Below, piece after piece: positions 22,587-30,510 of a stretch of DNA of 33,995 bases. Under the pieces are notes generated by a model. That model had not been told where the DNA came from, searched no databases, and saw nothing but the letters and a program-made list of their open reading frames with translations. Made by a program: the position numbers and the translations under genes. Origin of the DNA: Phytohabitans sp036906915 (lineage in GTDB: Bacteria > Actinomycetota > Actinomycetes > Mycobacteriales > Micromonosporaceae); the NCBI RefSeq assembly GCF_036906915.1, contig NZ_JBAKHX010000080.1, positions 1 to 33,995 of the forward strand, in the 5' to 3' direction. The stretch's first letter is position 1, and every line of letters begins with the position of its first letter.

Positions 22587-23506
22587 GCGAAGCGCTCGCT
22601 TTCGACGCGGACGCCACGGGCCCAGTCGGTGGCCGACATCGCCTTCTTGCCCGCCGCGCGCACCTCGCCCAGCGCCACCGGTGTGGTGGCCGTGCCGACC
22701 AGCACCTGGTGGCGTTCGACGAGCAGGTCGCCGGGCTCCAGGTCGGGACCGTTCGCGACCGGGCGGACCGGCCCGAGCTTGACCCGGTCGCCGCGGAACG
22801 TGGTCCACGCGCCCGGCGCCGGCGTGCACGCCCGGATGCGCCGGTCGACCGCGAACGCCGGCTCGCTCCACCGCACCTCGGCGTCTTCAACGGTGATCTT
22901 CGGCGCCAGCGACACCCCATCGGCCGGCTGCGGCTCGGCGCGGGCGGTGCCGGCCTCGATCGCGTCGAGGACCGCGACCAGCAGCCCGGCACCGGAGGCG
23001 GCGAGCCGGTCCAGCAGGTCACCGGACGTGTCGGTGGGGCGCACCTCGTCGGTCAGCGTCCCGTAGACCGGGCCGGTGTCGAGCCCCTGCTCCAGCTGGA
23101 AGACGCTGGCGCCGGTGATGGCGTCGCCGTGCAGCACCGCGTGCTGCACGGGTGCCGCGCCGCGCCACGCGGGCAGCAGCGAGAAGTGGAGGTTGACCCA
23201 GCCGTGCTTGGGGATCCCCAGCGCCGCTGGGGGCACCAGCGCGCCGTACGCGACCACGGGCACGCAGTCGGGCGCGAGGTCACGCAGCCTGGCCAGGAAT
23301 TCGGGCTCGCGCGGGCGGGCGGGCGTCAGCACCTCGATGCCGCGCTCGTCGGCCCAGGCGCCGGCCGGCGAGCGGACCAGGCGCCGGCCGCGACCAGCGG
23401 GGGCGTCGGGGCGGGTGACGACGGCGACCAGCTCATGCCCGGACGCGGCGATCGCATCCAGGCTGGGCAGGGCGACGGCCGGCGTGCCGGCGAAGACCAG
23501 GCGCAC
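22583..23506 (-). CDS. fmt: Methionyl-tRNA formyltransferase
   Basis: The 307-residue enzyme transfers a formyl group from 10-formyl-THF to initiator Met-tRNA. The N-terminal catalytic domain (about 1-185) has MRLVFAGTPAVALPSLDAI, the catalytic Asn/His block VNLHFSLLPAWRGAAPVQHAVL and FQLEQGLDTGPVYG. The C-terminal OB-fold tRNA-binding domain (about 205-307) follows, with VRWSEPAFAVDRRIRAC. The start lies 6 nt after the def stop region and the stop overlaps rsmB. With def it forms the N-formyl-methionine cycle. Confidence 0.98.
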   Translation of the reverse strand: MRLVFAGTPAVALPSLDAIAASGHELVAVVTRPDAPAGRGRRLVRSPAGAWADERGIEVLTPARPREPEFLARLRDLAPDCVPVVAYGALVPPAALGIPKHGWVNLHFSLLPAWRGAAPVQHAVLHGDAITGASVFQLEQGLDTGPVYGTLTDEVRPTDTSGDLLDRLAASGAGLLVAVLDAIEAGTARAEPQPADGVSLAPKITVEDAEVRWSEPAFAVDRRIRACTPAPGAWTTFRGDRVKLGPVRPVANGPDLEPGDLLVERHQVLVGTATTPVALGEVRAAGKKAMSATDWARGVRVESERFA

Positions 23507-23512
23507 TCGCCG

Positions 23513-24067
23513 TCACCGACCCAGACCGAAGGGGCTGGCGTGCGGGCTCACCTTGACGGCCGGCGGCGCGGCAGGGTCGTACCACTCGGCCTGCCGGATC
23601 GCCTTCATGGCCTCCTTGCGGCGGCCGGCGTCGAGCCGGTCCAGGAAGAGCACCCCGTCGAGGTGGTCGGTCTCGTGCTGCACGCAGCGGGCCATCATGC
23701 CGGTGCCGACGATCTGCACCGGGTCGCCGTACTCGTTGAAGCCCTTGGCGATCGCGTTCATGCGACGTTTGGTGTCGAAGTACAGGCCGGGGATGGACAG
23801 GCAGCCCTCCTGGCCGTCCTGCTCCTCCTCGTCGGGAAACTCGAGCACCGGGTTGACCAGGTGCCCCAGCACGTCGTCGACGTCGAACGTGAACACGCGC
23901 AGGCCGATCCCAAGCTGCGGCGCGGCGAGACCCGCGCCGCTCTGCTCACGCATGGTGTCAGTGAGGTCGGCGACGAGCCTGCGCAGCTCGGCGTCGAAGT
24001 CGACGACCGGCTCGGCGGGCGTGCGCAACACCGGATCTCCGAACAGTCGGATTGGCTGGACCGTCAC
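23513..24067 (-). CDS. def: Peptide deformylase
   Basis: The 184-residue metalloenzyme removes the formyl group from nascent proteins. The three motifs are present: GAGLAAPQLGIG (motif 1), EGCLSIPG with the metal-binding Cys (motif 2) and QHETDHLDGVLFLDRL with HExxH (motif 3). GTG at 24067 lies 8 nt after AAGGAG; a much longer upstream frame is antisense to the small plus-strand gene and was rejected. The C-terminus carries an extra tail after EWYDP. It heads def-fmt-rsmB. Confidence 0.97.
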   Translation of the reverse strand: MTVQPIRLFGDPVLRTPAEPVVDFDAELRRLVADLTDTMREQSGAGLAAPQLGIGLRVFTFDVDDVLGHLVNPVLEFPDEEEQDGQEGCLSIPGLYFDTKRRMNAIAKGFNEYGDPVQIVGTGMMARCVQHETDHLDGVLFLDRLDAGRRKEAMKAIRQAEWYDPAAPPAVKVSPHASPFGLGR

Positions 24068-24107
24068 GGACAGGGCTCCTTCTGATGGGGGAATCCGGTG
24101 ACGTACC

Positions 24108-24113
24108 AGTCTA
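24108..24113 (-). promoter_or_regulatory. Candidate def -10 element
   Basis: TAGACT in minus sense lies about 40 nt before the def start, predicting a short leader that contains the AAGGAG ribosome site. No convincing -35 was seen. Confidence 0.4.
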
Positions 24114-24153
24114 CGGAGTGCTCGTACCGGCCCGCCGGGGCAGTGCCCGGTGG

Positions 24154-24159
24154 TACGTT
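24154..24159 (+). promoter_or_regulatory. Candidate -10 element for the small plus-strand gene
   Basis: TACGTT fits TAnnnT and lies 28 nt before the ATG at 24188, with the ribosome site GGAGG (24176-24180) between. Confidence 0.35.
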
Positions 24160-24187
24160 CCGCTCGGGTTCGACTGGAGGTAACGCC

Positions 24188-24508
24188 ATGGAGTTCATCC
24201 AGCTCATCGAGTACGAGACGGACCACGCCGAAGAGATGCGGCGGATGGCCGAACAGTGGCGGGCCGAGGGTCAGCCGAGTGGCGGAGGCCCGACCCGGAT
24301 CACCGTCTGTCGCGACCGCGAGCGCCCGGACCACTACGTGACGATCGCCGAGTTTCCCTCGTACGAGGTCGCGATGGCCAACAGCAACCGGCCCGAGACC
24401 CACGAGTTCGCGACGCGCATGGCGGAGCTGTGCAAGAACGCGCCGACGTTCACCAACCTCGACCTGGTGTCACGCGAGGAGTTTTCCGACTCGTCGGACG
24501 CGTTCTAG
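24188..24508 (+). CDS. Small conserved protein, ABM/dimeric alpha-beta barrel-like
   Basis: A 106-residue acidic soluble protein, MEFIQLIEYETDHAEEMRRM..., with the rhythm of a dimeric alpha-beta barrel: a beta strand, a helix with AEEMRRMAEQWRAEG, then ITVCRDRERPDHYVTIAEFPSYEVAMANSNRPETHEFATRM. Such folds include antibiotic-biosynthesis monooxygenase-like proteins, but no catalytic residue can be named, so the function is unknown. The ATG is 7 nt from a perfect GGAGG. It converges on priA, and the two stop codons share the CTAG at 24505-24508. Confidence 0.8.
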   Translation: MEFIQLIEYETDHAEEMRRMAEQWRAEGQPSGGGPTRITVCRDRERPDHYVTIAEFPSYEVAMANSNRPETHEFATRMAELCKNAPTFTNLDLVSREEFSDSSDAF

Positions 24509-26454
24509 AACAGATCCAGCGGGTCCACCTGGATGCGCACCGGCTGGGCCGCCTTACGGGCGGTGCGCACGCCTGCGGCCTCGTGCAGCGCGCGGGCCAG
24601 CGCCGCCGCCCGCGCCCGGCGCACCCGCACCAGCATCCGCTCCTCCTCGCCCACCGGCACCGGGCCGAGCAGCTCCGCGCCCTCCGGCAGATGGGCGGCG
24701 GCGAGCAGGTCGGCGACTGCCTCGGGTGACCCGGTGAGGCTGGCCATCCGGGATGCGGGCGGGAAGCCCAGCTCGCGCCGCTCGGCCAGCTCGCGGGCCG
24801 CGTACCAGGCCGGGTCCCAGCGCAACAACGCCTGCACCGCCGGCAACGCGCCGTCGGTGGCCACCACGACGCGCCCGCCGGGCCGGGCCAGCGCCGCCGC
24901 GTTCATCCAGCGCCGCAGCGCCTCCTCGGTGGCGCGCAGGTCGGCGCGAGTGAGCAGGGCCCACGGATCGAGCAGCAACACGGCGCCGAAGCCGCCGTCG
25001 GCCAGCGGCTCGGCGCCGGGCGTGGCCACGACGACCGCCGCGCCGCCGGGCACGGTGCGCAGGACCTCTTCGCGGCCCGAGGTCCGCACGGGCACGCCTG
25101 GGAACGCGCGCCCCAGTTCTTCGGCGGTGCGGCGGGCACCGATCACGGCGGCGCGCAGCCGCCGTCCACCACAGCTCGGGCAGGTGTACGCGGCCGCGAC
25201 CCGCCCGCACCAATGGCAGGCCGGCGTGGCCTGCGAGGAGCGCAGCGCGAGCGGCCCAGAGCAGTGGGCGCAGCGTGCCGGCGTGCGGCAGTCGGCACAG
25301 GCGACCGAGGGCAGGTAACCGCGCCGGGGCACCTGCACGAGCACCGGCGCGTCGTCTTTGAGCGCGTGCCGGGCGGCCTCCCAAGCGACGCTGGGCAGCC
25401 GGGCGGTCGCCGCGGCGGGATCGCGGGCCAGCTGCGCGTCGTCACCCGCCGGCACCACATGCGGCGCGCGGCCTCGCAGCGTCTCGCGGGGCGCCACGAT
25501 CTCCTTGGCCCAGCCGGTCTCCACCAGCAGCTGTGCCTCACCGGTGCGGGCGTATCCGGCCACCAGGGCGGCGGCACCGGTGAGCTGGGCGCGAGTGAGC
25601 AGCACTTCACGGGCGTGCGGGTAGGGCGAGCGGGGCTCGGAGTGCAGGTCGTCGCCGTCGTCCCAGATGGCCACGAGGCCGATGTCGGCGACCGGGGCGA
25701 ACATGGCCGCCCGGGTGCCCACCACGACGGGCACCTGGCCGCGGCTGGCGGCGAGGAAGGCACGGTATCGCTTGGCGGGCCCGAGCGCGGCGGACAGCGC
25801 CACGTGCCGCCCGGGCCCGAGCGTGGCCGTGAGAGCCGCGTCGAGCCGATCGAGATCGCGCGCGTCGGCGACGACGGCGACGGCACCCCGCCCCCCGCTG
25901 ACGGTGGCTCCGATGGCTTCGGCGATGCGAGCGGCCCAGTCTTCGGATGGCATGGCCGACCAGACGGCGCGCGGCGCGGCACCTTCTTCGAGCGCACGGA
26001 GGAACCCGCTGGCCCGATACTCCTCCCATCCGGCGGTGTCGGGTGCCGGTGCCGGCTCTGGTGCCTCCTCGACCTCGGTGGAGGCGGCCTCGACGCGGGC
26101 GTGACGTGGCGGGACGGCCAGGCGAAGGACGTCGGCCAGGTTGCCGGCGTAGCGGTCGGCCACCGCCCTCGCCAGGCGGGCCACCTCCGCGGTCAGGACC
26201 ACCTCGGGTGAGACCAGTCGTTCGAGGTACGCAAGCTTGCCGCCGTGGTCGGAGGCCTCGGCGCGCTCCAAGACCCAGCCGTCGACGAGCTGGCGCGCGA
26301 AGCGGACCCGCACCCGCGTGCCCGGCTGGGCCGTCTCGGCCAGGTCGGCCTGCACGAGATAGTCGAACGGCCGGTCGAGGTGCGCGAGCGGCACGTCTAC
26401 GCAGACCCGCGCCACCGGAAGGTGCTCGCAGGGTTCGCGCGTCTTGGCTGCCAC
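24505..26454 (-). CDS. priA: PriA-like primosomal protein, helicase motifs degenerate
   Basis: A 649-residue actinobacterial PriA homologue. The N-terminal 3'-DNA-end binding domain (about 10-115) begins VARVCVDVPLAHLDRPFDYLV, with PGTRVRVRFARQLVDGWVLE. The helicase-like core lacks a recognisable Walker A lysine motif and has IWDDGDDLHSE in place of the DEEH box. The zinc-binding cysteines are intact in two clusters (CADCRTPARCAHC and CHWCGRVAAAYTCPSCGG). Actinobacterial PriA proteins are known to lack functional helicase motifs and are thought to act by binding at replication forks. GTG 26454 is 8 nt from GGAGG; the longer frame upstream gives an Arg-rich non-conserved extension. Confidence 0.93.
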   Translation of the reverse strand: MAAKTREPCEHLPVARVCVDVPLAHLDRPFDYLVQADLAETAQPGTRVRVRFARQLVDGWVLERAEASDHGGKLAYLERLVSPEVVLTAEVARLARAVADRYAGNLADVLRLAVPPRHARVEAASTEVEEAPEPAPAPDTAGWEEYRASGFLRALEEGAAPRAVWSAMPSEDWAARIAEAIGATVSGGRGAVAVVADARDLDRLDAALTATLGPGRHVALSAALGPAKRYRAFLAASRGQVPVVVGTRAAMFAPVADIGLVAIWDDGDDLHSEPRSPYPHAREVLLTRAQLTGAAALVAGYARTGEAQLLVETGWAKEIVAPRETLRGRAPHVVPAGDDAQLARDPAAATARLPSVAWEAARHALKDDAPVLVQVPRRGYLPSVACADCRTPARCAHCSGPLALRSSQATPACHWCGRVAAAYTCPSCGGRRLRAAVIGARRTAEELGRAFPGVPVRTSGREEVLRTVPGGAAVVVATPGAEPLADGGFGAVLLLDPWALLTRADLRATEEALRRWMNAAALARPGGRVVVATDGALPAVQALLRWDPAWYAARELAERRELGFPPASRMASLTGSPEAVADLLAAAHLPEGAELLGPVPVGEEERMLVRVRRARAAALARALHEAAGVRTARKAAQPVRIQVDPLDLF

Positions 26455-26574
26455 GCGCCTATCCTCCCGTGCCCCGCCGGCCGGGCGAGCGCCCCTACCC
26501 GCGCGCGGCGCCACGCCGGGCGTGTCCCGACGACGGGCCGGGCCCAACCGCAAGCCGGACGCAACCGCAAGCCG

Positions 26575-26652
26575 CGATCAAGGGCTTTCTCAACGATCAA
26601 GGGCAAACGCACGTGGTTTAGAGATCGAACCACGTGCGTTTGCCCTTGATCG
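26575..26652 (+). repeat. 78-bp palindromic element, copy C
   Basis: The most perfect copy: half-site CGATCAAGGGC at 26575, then at 19-bp pitch a 59-bp inverted repeat (26594-26652) with 25-bp perfect arms (26594-26618 and 26628-26652) and a 9-nt loop TAGAGATCG. It lies between the metK stop (26 bp away) and the priA start, so the transcript from metK would form a very stable hairpin. Bases 26455-26574 hold no gene; a 13-bp direct repeat AACCGCAAGCC is seen near 26546-26573. Confidence 0.9.
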
Positions 26653-26677
26653 ACGAGCTGGGGCGGCGCGCGGCGCG

Positions 26678-27871
26678 TTAGGCGCCGGCAGCCGACTTCA
26701 GGTCTGCGGCGCGGTCGGTGTTCTCCCAGGTCAGGTCCGGCAGCTCACGGCCGAAGTGGCCGTAGGCGGCGGTCTGCTGGTAGATCGGGCGCAGCAGGTC
26801 GAGGTCGCGGATGATCGCGGCCGGCCGCAGGTCGAAGACCTCGCCGATCGCCTTCTCGATCCGGTCGACCGGCACGTTCTCGGTGCCGAACGTCTCGACG
26901 AACAGGCTCACCGGGTGCGCCTTGCCGATCGCGTACGCCACCTGGGTCTCGCAGCGCTCGGCCAGGCCGGCGGCCACGACGTTCTTGGCGACCCAGCGCA
27001 TCGCGTACGCGGCCGAGCGGTCGACCTTCGACGGGTCCTTGCCCGAGAAGGCGCCACCGCCGTGCCGGGCGTACCCGCCGTAGGTGTCGACGATGATCTT
27101 GCGGCCGGTGAGGCCGGCGTCACCCATGGGGCCGCCGATCTCGAAGCGACCGGTCGGGTTGACCAGCAGCCGGTAGCCCTCGGTGTCGAGGCCGAGGCCC
27201 TCGAGCTCGGGAGCGATCACGTGCTCGCGCACGTCGGGCGTGAGCAGCGACTCCAGCGAGATGTCGGCGGCGTGCTGGCTGGAGACCACCACGGTGTCGA
27301 GCCGCACCGGGCGCAGCCCGTCGTACTCGATCGTCACCTGAGTCTTACCGTCGGGCCGCAGGTAAGGAATCGTGCCGTCCTTGCGCGCGGCCGACAGCCG
27401 CCGGGCGAGCCGGTGCGCGAGCGCGATCGGCAGCGGCATCAGCTCGGGCGTCTCCTGGCACGCGAAGCCGAACATCATGCCCTGGTCGCCGGCGCCCTGC
27501 GAGTCGAGCGCGCTCTCCGAGGAGCCGCTACGCAGCTCGATGGCGCTGTCGACGCCCTGCGCGATGTCGGGCGACTGCGAGCCGATCGACACGCTCACGC
27601 CGCAGGACGCCCCGTCGAAGCCCTTCTTCGACGAGTCGTATCCGATGCCGAGGATCGTCTCGCGGACGATCGACGGGATGTCCGCGTACGCCTTGGTGGT
27701 CACCTCGCCGGCCACGTGCACCTGACCGGTGGTGATCAGCGTCTCTACCGCGACCCGACTGCGCGGGTCCTGGGTGAGCAGCGCGTCGAGAATGCCGTCG
27801 CTGATCTGGTCAGCGATCTTATCCGGGTGACCCTCCGTTACCGACTCGGAGGTGAACAGGCGGCGTGCCAC
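26678..27871 (-). CDS. metK: S-adenosylmethionine synthetase
   Basis: The 397-residue enzyme makes SAM from methionine and ATP. Signatures are RLFTSESVTEGHPDKIADQI, the methionine/ATP block SQGAGDQGMMFGFAC and the phosphate loop GGGAFSGKDPSKVDRSAAY. Its length is normal. GTG 27871 follows AAGGAG by 4 nt. It is separated from coaBC by 37 nt. SAM made here serves the two RNA methyltransferases in the window and BioA, which uses SAM as amino donor. No SAM riboswitch was seen upstream. Confidence 0.98.
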   Translation of the reverse strand: MARRLFTSESVTEGHPDKIADQISDGILDALLTQDPRSRVAVETLITTGQVHVAGEVTTKAYADIPSIVRETILGIGYDSSKKGFDGASCGVSVSIGSQSPDIAQGVDSAIELRSGSSESALDSQGAGDQGMMFGFACQETPELMPLPIALAHRLARRLSAARKDGTIPYLRPDGKTQVTIEYDGLRPVRLDTVVVSSQHAADISLESLLTPDVREHVIAPELEGLGLDTEGYRLLVNPTGRFEIGGPMGDAGLTGRKIIVDTYGGYARHGGGAFSGKDPSKVDRSAAYAMRWVAKNVVAAGLAERCETQVAYAIGKAHPVSLFVETFGTENVPVDRIEKAIGEVFDLRPAAIIRDLDLLRPIYQQTAAYGHFGRELPDLTWENTDRAADLKSAAGA

Positions 27872-27905
27872 GGTGCTCCTTACATGTCGTCTATGTGTTC
27901 GGCGC

Positions 27906-27911
27906 AGTCTA
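27906..27911 (-). promoter_or_regulatory. Candidate metK -10 element
   Basis: TAGACT in minus sense overlaps the coaBC stop codon and lies about 35 nt before metK. It would allow metK to be transcribed apart from the upstream genes. The -35 is weak. Confidence 0.35.
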
Positions 27912-29120
27912 GCCAGAGCTTGTTAACCGGGTTACTACCAGACTGAGTAGAGCATCGGCGACGGCGTCTTTCGGCTGCTCGGGGAAGTCTGTCACCGTGC
28001 CGTCGGCGTCCAGCACAGTAACGGAGTTAGCGTCGGCGCCGAAGACCCTGTCGACGCCGACCTGGTTGAGCACGATCAGGTCGGCGCGCTTGCGTGCCAG
28101 CTTGGCACGGGCGTTGGCCAGCGCTTCGGTGCCGTCGGCTGTCTCGGCGGCGAAGACCACGAGCACCTGGCCGGGGCGTTTGCGCTCGCCGAGCTCGGCG
28201 GCGATATCGGGGTTGGTGGCCAGCGCGAGCACCGGCGCGGCGCCGTCGTCAGCCTTCTTGATCTTCGTGGGCGCGTACTCGGCCGGCCGGAAGTCTGCCG
28301 GGGCGGCCGCCATGACGACCGCGTCGGCCTCACCTGCCGCCTCGACGGTGGCCTTGCGCAGCTCCTCGGTGCTGCCGACGCGCACCAGGTCGACGCCCGC
28401 GGGGTCCGGAAGGCTGACGTTGGCGGAGATGAGCGTGACCCGGGCACCACGGGCGGCGGCGGCGCGCGCCAAGGCGTACCCCTGCTTGCCCGAGGAACGG
28501 TTACCCAGGAATCGGACCGGGTCGAGCGGCTCGCGCGTGCCCCCGGCCGTGACCACGACGTGCCTGCCGGCGAGATCGGCCTCAAGAAGGCCGCGCGCCA
28601 GGACCCGCGACGCGAGCGCGAAGATCTCGGACGGCTCGGGCAGGCGGCCCTTGCCGGAGTCAGCGCTGGTGAGGCGCCCGACGGCGGGCTCGACGACGAT
28701 CGCGCCGCGGGCCCGCAGCGTGGCGACGTTGGCCGCGGTGGCCGGGTGCTCCCACATTTCGGTGTGCATGGCCGGCGCGTACACGACCGGGCAGCGCGCG
28801 GTGAGCAGCGTGTTGGTCAGCAGGTCATCGGCGAGGCCGTGCGCGGCCTTGGCGAGCAGGTCAGCGGTAGCCGGCGCCACGACCACCAGGTCGGCGCTCT
28901 GGCCGATGCGCACGTGCGGCACCTCGTGGACCGCCGACCACACGTCGTCGGCGACCGGCTGGCCGGAGAGCGCTGCCCACGTCGGGGCGCCCACGAACCG
29001 CAGCGCGGACGCCGTGGGCACCACACGGACGTGGTGGCCGGACTCGGTGAACAGGCGCAGCAGCTCGCAGGCCTTGTAGGCAGCGATGCCGCCACCTACA
29101 CCGAGAACGACCGTCGACAC
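27909..29120 (-). CDS. coaBC: Bifunctional CoaBC (phosphopantothenoylcysteine synthetase/decarboxylase)
   Basis: A 403-residue fusion for coenzyme A synthesis. The N-terminal CoaC flavoprotein (about 1-185) has VVLGVGGGIAAYKACELLRLF, VAPATADLLAKAAHGLADDLLTNTLL and the substrate clamp YAPAMHTEMWEHPAT. The C-terminal CoaB (about 190-403) has TAGGTREPLDPVRFLGNRSSGKQGYALA, the nucleotide and dimer block, then AAAPADFRPAEYAPTKIKK. GTG at 29120 gives the usual N-terminus VSTVVLGV and starts 4 nt after the rpoZ stop, without a clear ribosome site. It belongs to the gmk-rpoZ-coaBC run. Confidence 0.97.
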   Translation of the reverse strand: MSTVVLGVGGGIAAYKACELLRLFTESGHHVRVVPTASALRFVGAPTWAALSGQPVADDVWSAVHEVPHVRIGQSADLVVVAPATADLLAKAAHGLADDLLTNTLLTARCPVVYAPAMHTEMWEHPATAANVATLRARGAIVVEPAVGRLTSADSGKGRLPEPSEIFALASRVLARGLLEADLAGRHVVVTAGGTREPLDPVRFLGNRSSGKQGYALARAAAARGARVTLISANVSLPDPAGVDLVRVGSTEELRKATVEAAGEADAVVMAAAPADFRPAEYAPTKIKKADDGAAPVLALATNPDIAAELGERKRPGQVLVVFAAETADGTEALANARAKLARKRADLIVLNQVGVDRVFGADANSVTVLDADGTVTDFPEQPKDAVADALLSLVVTRLTSSG

Positions 29121-29124
29121 AAAA

Positions 29125-29388
29125 TCAGGGCGCGTCGGTGGGCTCGGCCGTGAGCAGGCCAGCGTTGATCTCGCGAAGCGCGATGGAGAGGGGCTTCTCC
29201 TGCGGGGTCGTCTCGACCAGCGGGCCGACGTACTCCAGCAGGCCCTCACCGAGCTGGCTGTAGTAGGCGTTGACCTGGCGCGCCCGCTTGGCGGCGAAGA
29301 TCACCAGCGCGTACTTGGACGAGGTCTTGTCGAGCAGCTCGTCGATGGGCGGGTTGGTGATGCCTTCGGGATTGGCGACGGAGCCCAA
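29125..29388 (-). CDS. rpoZ: RNA polymerase omega subunit
   Basis: An 87-residue subunit that helps assemble core RNA polymerase by binding beta-prime. GITNPPIDELLDKTSSKYALVIFAAKRARQVNAYY is the omega core, followed by the actinobacterial tail LLEYVGPLVETTPQEKPLSIALREI. It starts at TTG 29388, 7 nt after AAGGA that overlaps the gmk stop codon; no ATG or GTG in frame preserves the conserved N-terminus. It lies between gmk and coaBC, the conserved order. Confidence 0.96.
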   Translation of the reverse strand: MGSVANPEGITNPPIDELLDKTSSKYALVIFAAKRARQVNAYYSQLGEGLLEYVGPLVETTPQEKPLSIALREINAGLLTAEPTDAP

Positions 29389-29398
29389 CGTGAAGTCC

Positions 29399-29998
29399 TT
29401 AGTCAGCTCGTAGCGGGGTCAGAAAGGATGAACCGAGCAAGCCTACCAGTTCGTCAGCGGCACGCTCGACGTAGTCGTTGACCACCGTCACATCGAACTC
29501 GCGCTCGGCGGCCAGCTCCTCATCGGCGTGGGCCAGCCGGCGACGGATGGTCTCCTCGTCGTCGGTGCCGCGGCCGACCAGCCGGCGCTTGAGCTCCTCG
29601 ACGCTCGGCGGCGCGAGGAACACCAGCTGCGCGTCGGGCATCGCGGCACGCACCTGCCGGGCGCCCTGCAGGTCGATCTTGAGCAGGACGGGCTCGCCCT
29701 CACGCAGCCATCCCTCGACCGGCCCGCGTGGCGTGCCGTAGAGGTTGCCGGCGAACTCGGCCCACTCCAGCAGCTGGCCGCCGGCGATCAACCGCTCGAA
29801 CTCAGGCCGGTCGGCGAAGAAGTAGTGCACGCCGTCGACCTCGTAGTCACGCATCTTGCGGGTGGTGACCGACACCGACAGGCGCACCCACGGCGAGCGC
29901 GCCCGGATCAGCTCGATCACGCTGTCCTTACCGACTCCAGAGGGGCCAGACAGGACGGTGAGGCGAGCTGCCGGGCGCGCGTCGTCTTCCATGCTCAC
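29399..29998 (-). CDS. gmk: Guanylate kinase
   Basis: A 199-residue P-loop kinase that converts GMP to GDP. The phosphate loop LSGPSGVGKDSVIELI (17-32) has Lys-Asp in place of the usual Lys-Ser/Thr, as in other actinobacterial enzymes. GMP-binding residues are seen in SVTTRKMRDYEVDGVHYFF, and the lid region in RGTDDEETIRRRLAHADEEL. It starts at ATG 29998, 26 nt after mihF. The mihF-gmk-rpoZ order is conserved in actinomycetes. Confidence 0.97.
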   Translation of the reverse strand: MSMEDDARPAARLTVLSGPSGVGKDSVIELIRARSPWVRLSVSVTTRKMRDYEVDGVHYFFADRPEFERLIAGGQLLEWAEFAGNLYGTPRGPVEGWLREGEPVLLKIDLQGARQVRAAMPDAQLVFLAPPSVEELKRRLVGRGTDDEETIRRRLAHADEELAAEREFDVTVVNDYVERAADELVGLLGSSFLTPLRAD

Positions 29999-30024
29999 TG
30001 CTTGTTTCTACACGGTGCAGTGGA

Positions 30025-30342
30025 TCAGTTAGAAGCGAACTCCCCCAGCAACGCCTTACGCTGCTGTTCGCCGAGTCCGCGAAGGCGCCGGCTGTCGGCA
30101 ATCTTGAGCTTCTCCATGATCTGGGTAGCCCGGATCTTGCCGATACCAGGGAGCGCCTGGAGCACAGCCGAGACCTTCAGCTTGCCGACGACATCATCGG
30201 ACTCGGCCCGTTCGAGCACGGCGGCGAGGGTGGTCTTGCCCTGCTTGAGCTGATCTTTCAGCTCAGCGCGGGCCTTGCGGATCTCCGCAGCCTTTTCCAG
30301 CGCGGCTGCGCGCTGTTCGGGGCTCAGTGACGGGAGCGGCAC
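30025..30342 (-). CDS. mihF: Integration host factor, actinobacterial type
   Basis: A 105-residue basic nucleoid protein unrelated to the alpha/beta IHF of proteobacteria. The N-terminal helices (PSLSPEQRAAALEKAAEIRKARAELKDQLKQG) precede a helix-turn-helix/HhH-like DNA-binding part, LKVSAVLQALPGIGKIRATQIMEKLKI, which bends DNA and supports chromosome compaction and phage integration in mycobacteria. ATG 30342 follows GAGGAG. It has its own promoter and heads mihF-gmk-rpoZ-coaBC. Confidence 0.95.
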   Translation of the reverse strand: MPLPSLSPEQRAAALEKAAEIRKARAELKDQLKQGKTTLAAVLERAESDDVVGKLKVSAVLQALPGIGKIRATQIMEKLKIADSRRLRGLGEQQRKALLGEFASN

Positions 30343-30443
30343 CAGTTCTCCTCAGGTCCCTATCGCGACGGTGCACCACCGCCGCATCTGTGAAACATGG
30401 TGTGGCCCGGAACCAAAGGGGCATGTGATTCCCGGCGCCGGGA

Positions 30444-30472
30444 AAACTAGCGGGCAGCGACGCTTTCGGCAA
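30444..30472 (-). promoter_or_regulatory. mihF promoter
   Basis: In minus sense TTGCCG (30472-30467) and TAGTTT (30449-30444) are separated by exactly 17 nt, the best housekeeping-type promoter in the window. Transcription would begin near 30437 within a CCCGGCGCCGGG palindrome (30431-30442), giving a leader of about 95 nt. Confidence 0.65.
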
Positions 30473-30510
30473 CGTCGGCGCGCCATGATCACGCAATCGT
30501 GACGCCACCA

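Noticed and set aside
24068..24403. Longer peptide deformylase with an extra N-terminal domain
   Set aside because: The extension is antisense to the plus-strand gene at 24188, and the motif-bearing part starts at a GTG with a ribosome site.
27872..27908. SAM riboswitch before metK
   Set aside because: The gap to coaBC is only 37 nt, too short for any known SAM aptamer, and no conserved blocks are present.
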